Positions 14,102 through 16,329 of a DNA stretch of 16,329 nt are shown here, in pieces; within the stretch, counting starts at the first letter, position 1; each line of letters begins with the position of its first letter. The stretch comes from Deltaproteobacteria bacterium (lineage in GTDB: Bacteria; Desulfobacterota; Binatia; UBA9968). Under the pieces are notes generated by a model. It was not told the origin of the DNA. It ran no database searches and saw nothing but the letters and a program-made list of their open reading frames with translations. The stretch spans positions 1-16,329 of the forward strand of contig JACPFH010000403.1 in the NCBI GenBank assembly GCA_016183075.1, in the 5' to 3' direction. Both the position numbers and the translations under genes were made by a program.

Positions 14102-16329
14102 ATTCCTCTCCTTCTTCCTGTTCCGCCAAGCGGGCCAATGAGACCACACGCTCCCCGTCTTCGAGATCGATCAGACGGACTCCCTGGGTATTGCGCCCGA
14201 TGACAGATATGTCTTTTACGCGCAACCGAATAATCTTGCCCTTGTTAGTCACCAGCATGAGCTGGTCGTCCTCAGTGACTTGTTGAACGCCGATCACCTG
14301 GCCGGTCTTCTCCGTGGTCCGCATCGTAATGATTCCTTTGCCCCCGCGCGATTGCAAGCGATACTCCTCTATGGGAGTGCGTTTGCCGGAGCCGTTTTCG
14401 GATACCGTCAGGATGACGGCCCCAGGGCTCAGGATCTCCATGCTCACCACGCCGTCGCCTTCTTCCAGCCGCATGCCGACCACGCCATAGGTGCCGCGGC
14501 CGGTCGGGCGAACCTGTACCTCTTTGAACCGGATCGACTGGCCGCCACGGGTAGACAGGATGATCTCCTGTTGGCCGTCGGTGAGCCGAACGCCAATGAC
14601 CTCATCTTTGTCCTCCAAGGCGATGGCGCGGATTCCCGACGGGCGCGGGTGGGCGTACGCCATGAGTTCGGTTTTCTTGATCAGCCCCTTTTTCGTCGCG
14701 AAGACAACGCAGCGACCCTCCTGAAACTCGCGCACCGGAAGGAAAGCCGAGACTCGCTCTCCCGGCTCCAGCCGAAGCAGGTTCACGATCGGCTTGCCCC
14801 TGGCGGCCCGGCTCGCCTGCGGCAATTCATGAACCTTGATCCAATAGACCTTGCCTATCGTGGTGAAGAAAAGGATATAGGAATGCGTGGATGCCACGAA
14901 GAGATACTCGACGAAGTCCTCTTCCCGTGTGGTGGTGCCGATCTTCCCCTTACCCCCGCGGCGCTGGGCGCGGTACAGCGTCACCGCATTGCGCTTGATG
15001 TAGCCTTCATGGGAGATCGTTACCGCCATGTCTTCGTCGACGATGAGATCCTCGACGGTGATCTCCTCTGATTGCTGGACGATCTTGGTCCGCCGCTCAT
15101 CCCCGTAGCGCTCTCTGATTTCCTTCAATTCCTCCACGATGATGCGGTAGATCTCTTTTTCATCCGCGAGGATTGCCCTGAGCTTGGCGATGAGCTCGAC
15201 GGTCTGCCGATGCTCTTCGTGAATTTTATCCCGCTCCAGGCTGGTCAAGCGCTGCAGGCGCATGTCCAGGATCGCCTGAGCCTGGATGTCCGTCAGGCCG
15301 AAGCTTGCCATCAGCCCCTCTTTGGCCGCCTTCGGATCCGGCGACCGGCGGATCAGCGTGATCACCTGATCAAGATGGTCCAGCGCGATCGTCAAGCCCT
15401 CAAGGACGTGAAGTTTCTGCTCCGCCTGGCGCAGGTCGTAGGCAGTCCGCCGGGTAACGACTTCCTTGCGATGGTCAAGGAAGGCCCTGAGCGCTTCGCG
15501 AAGATTGAGCAGCTTCGGCCGCCCGTCCACGATCGCGAGCATGTTCACGCCGAAGGACTCCTGCAGCGCCGTGTGCTTGTAAAGCTGGTTGATGACGACG
15601 TCCGGAACGGCATCCCGCTTGAGCTCGATCACAACGCGCATGCCCTCGCGATCCGATTCGTCGCGCAGGTCGCCGATCCCCTCGATTTTCTTCTCCCGGA
15701 CCAGCAACGCGATCTGCTCGATCAAGCGGGCCTTGTTGACCATGAAGGGAATTTCACTGATGATAATCTGCTCTTTTCCCGTGCGCTTGACCGTTTCGGT
15801 AAAGGCCTTACCCCGCATCTGAATGATGCTGCGCCCCTCGGCGTAGGCCTGGGCGATCGTCTCCTTGCCATGGATAAAGCCGCCTGTGGGAAAGTCCGGG
15901 CCGGGGATGTGCTTCATGAGCTCCTTGACGGTGATGTCGGGGTTTTCCACCATCGCCACCAGACCGTCGACGATCTCGCTCAAGTTGTGCGGCGGAATGT
16001 TGGTGGCCATGCCGACCGCAATGCCCGAGGCGCCGTTGACGAGGAGGTTGGGGATGCGGGAGGGAAGAACCGAAGGCTCCTGTAAAGAGTCATCGTAATT
16101 CGGGACAAAGTCGACCGTCTCCCTTTCGATGTCGGCCAAAAGCTCCTCGGCCAACCGGGCCATCCGGACCTCGGTGTAGCGCATGGCTGCGGGAGGGTCG
16201 CCGTCCACGTAGCCGAAGTTTCCCTGGCCGTCAACCAGTGGATAGCGCAGGGAGAAGGGCTGAGCCATGCGCACGATCGTGTCGTACACGGCGACGTCGC
16301 CGTGCGGATGGTACTTCCCGATGACGTCC
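14100..16329 (-). CDS. gyrA: DNA gyrase subunit A (5' end outside window)
   Basis: The breakage-reunion subunit of DNA gyrase, which with GyrB introduces negative supercoils. The frame is open from the right edge to TAG 14100-14102, giving about 742 residues. By comparison with E. coli about 70 N-terminal residues are missing. Visible landmarks are DVIGKYHPHGD at the edge, the catalytic tyrosine in AAMRYTEVRMARL, IPNLLVNGASGIAVGMATNI, the coiled-coil and C-gate region, and the GyrA box QRRGGKG in YRAQRRGGKGKIG, which marks gyrase rather than topoisomerase IV. The beta-pinwheel repeats follow and end in a short acidic tail (LAEQEEGEE). The quinolone-determining position equivalent to E. coli Ser83 is valine (HGDVAVYD), while Asp87 is kept. 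gpsA follows after a gap filled with inverted heptamer repeats. Confidence 0.97.
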   Translation of the reverse strand, partial: DVIGKYHPHGDVAVYDTIVRMAQPFSLRYPLVDGQGNFGYVDGDPPAAMRYTEVRMARLAEELLADIERETVDFVPNYDDSLQEPSVLPSRIPNLLVNGASGIAVGMATNIPPHNLSEIVDGLVAMVENPDITVKELMKHIPGPDFPTGGFIHGKETIAQAYAEGRSIIQMRGKAFTETVKRTGKEQIIISEIPFMVNKARLIEQIALLVREKKIEGIGDLRDESDREGMRVVIELKRDAVPDVVINQLYKHTALQESFGVNMLAIVDGRPKLLNLREALRAFLDHRKEVVTRRTAYDLRQAEQKLHVLEGLTIALDHLDQVITLIRRSPDPKAAKEGLMASFGLTDIQAQAILDMRLQRLTSLERDKIHEEHRQTVELIAKLRAILADEKEIYRIIVEELKEIRERYGDERRTKIVQQSEEITVEDLIVDEDMAVTISHEGYIKRNAVTLYRAQRRGGKGKIGTTTREEDFVEYLFVASTHSYILFFTTIGKVYWIKVHELPQASRAARGKPIVNLLRLEPGERVSAFLPVREFQEGRCVVFATKKGLIKKTELMAYAHPRPSGIRAIALEDKDEVIGVRLTDGQQEIILSTRGGQSIRFKEVQVRPTGRGTYGVVGMRLEEGDGVVSMEILSPGAVILTVSENGSGKRTPIEEYRLQSRGGKGIITMRTTEKTGQVIGVQQVTEDDQLMLVTNKGKIIRLRVKDISVIGRNTQGVRLIDLEDGERVVSLARLAEQEEGEE

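Noticed and set aside
15072..16085. Long plus-strand open frame opposite gyrA (337 codons), with others at 14280-15071 and opposite yidC at 10801-11808
   Set aside because: All are mirror frames of strongly conserved genes on the minus strand. None shows family motifs or a convincing ribosome-binding site.

Overview
The window is chromosomal DNA from a Gram-negative-type bacterium with moderately high GC. The gene set fits an uncultured soil or groundwater lineage of the deltaproteobacterial/Binatota/Methylomirabilota kind: housekeeping genes sit beside peptide ABC transporters, a TctB-family protein and an orphan NMT1/SsuA-like binding protein. The lineage is an inference from gene style; no rRNA or marker phylogeny is available here.

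Layout. The left third reads rightward (+). It holds the 3' end of a TctB-family gene (3-290), two peptide-transporter ATPases, oppD (306-1376) and oppF (1351-2319), with a possible terminator, an orphan NMT1/SsuA-like periplasmic binding protein (2558-3541), a frameshifted remnant resembling an MBL-fold hydrolase (about 3544-3787), and a full-length glutamine-dependent NAD+ synthetase (3827-5884). A 385-bp convergent gap follows. It contains a small but recognisable remnant of a DUF1080 (3-keto-disaccharide hydrolase-like) gene.

Everything from 6270 to the right end reads leftward (-). In transcription order from the right edge it is gyrA (5' end cut off), gpsA, rpmH, rnpA, yidD, yidC, jag/khpB, then oppA, oppB and oppC. 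The rpmH-rnpA-yidD-yidC-jag block is the classic origin-proximal cluster for RNase P protein, ribosomal protein L34, membrane-protein insertion and the KH/R3H RNA-binding protein. Here it is preceded by gyrA and gpsA and followed by the opp genes instead of mnmE.

How the genes work together. OppA, B, C, D and F supply every part of one oligopeptide/dipeptide importer, but the parts lie in two blocks facing each other. Inverting about 295-6250 would restore the order A-B-C-D-F on one strand. The TctB fragment has no tctA after it, and two gene remnants lie in the intervening segment, so this looks like a rearranged accessory region (or, less interestingly, an assembly join) next to conserved core genes.

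The most distinctive non-coding structure is between gyrA and gpsA. Two arrays of TTGAC-centred heptamers lie in opposite orientation around a perfect 9-bp inverted repeat. One array overlaps the gyrA stop codon and the other abuts the gpsA start. I found no CRISPR array, tRNA, rRNA or intact mobile element, and I do not claim a new multi-gene system.
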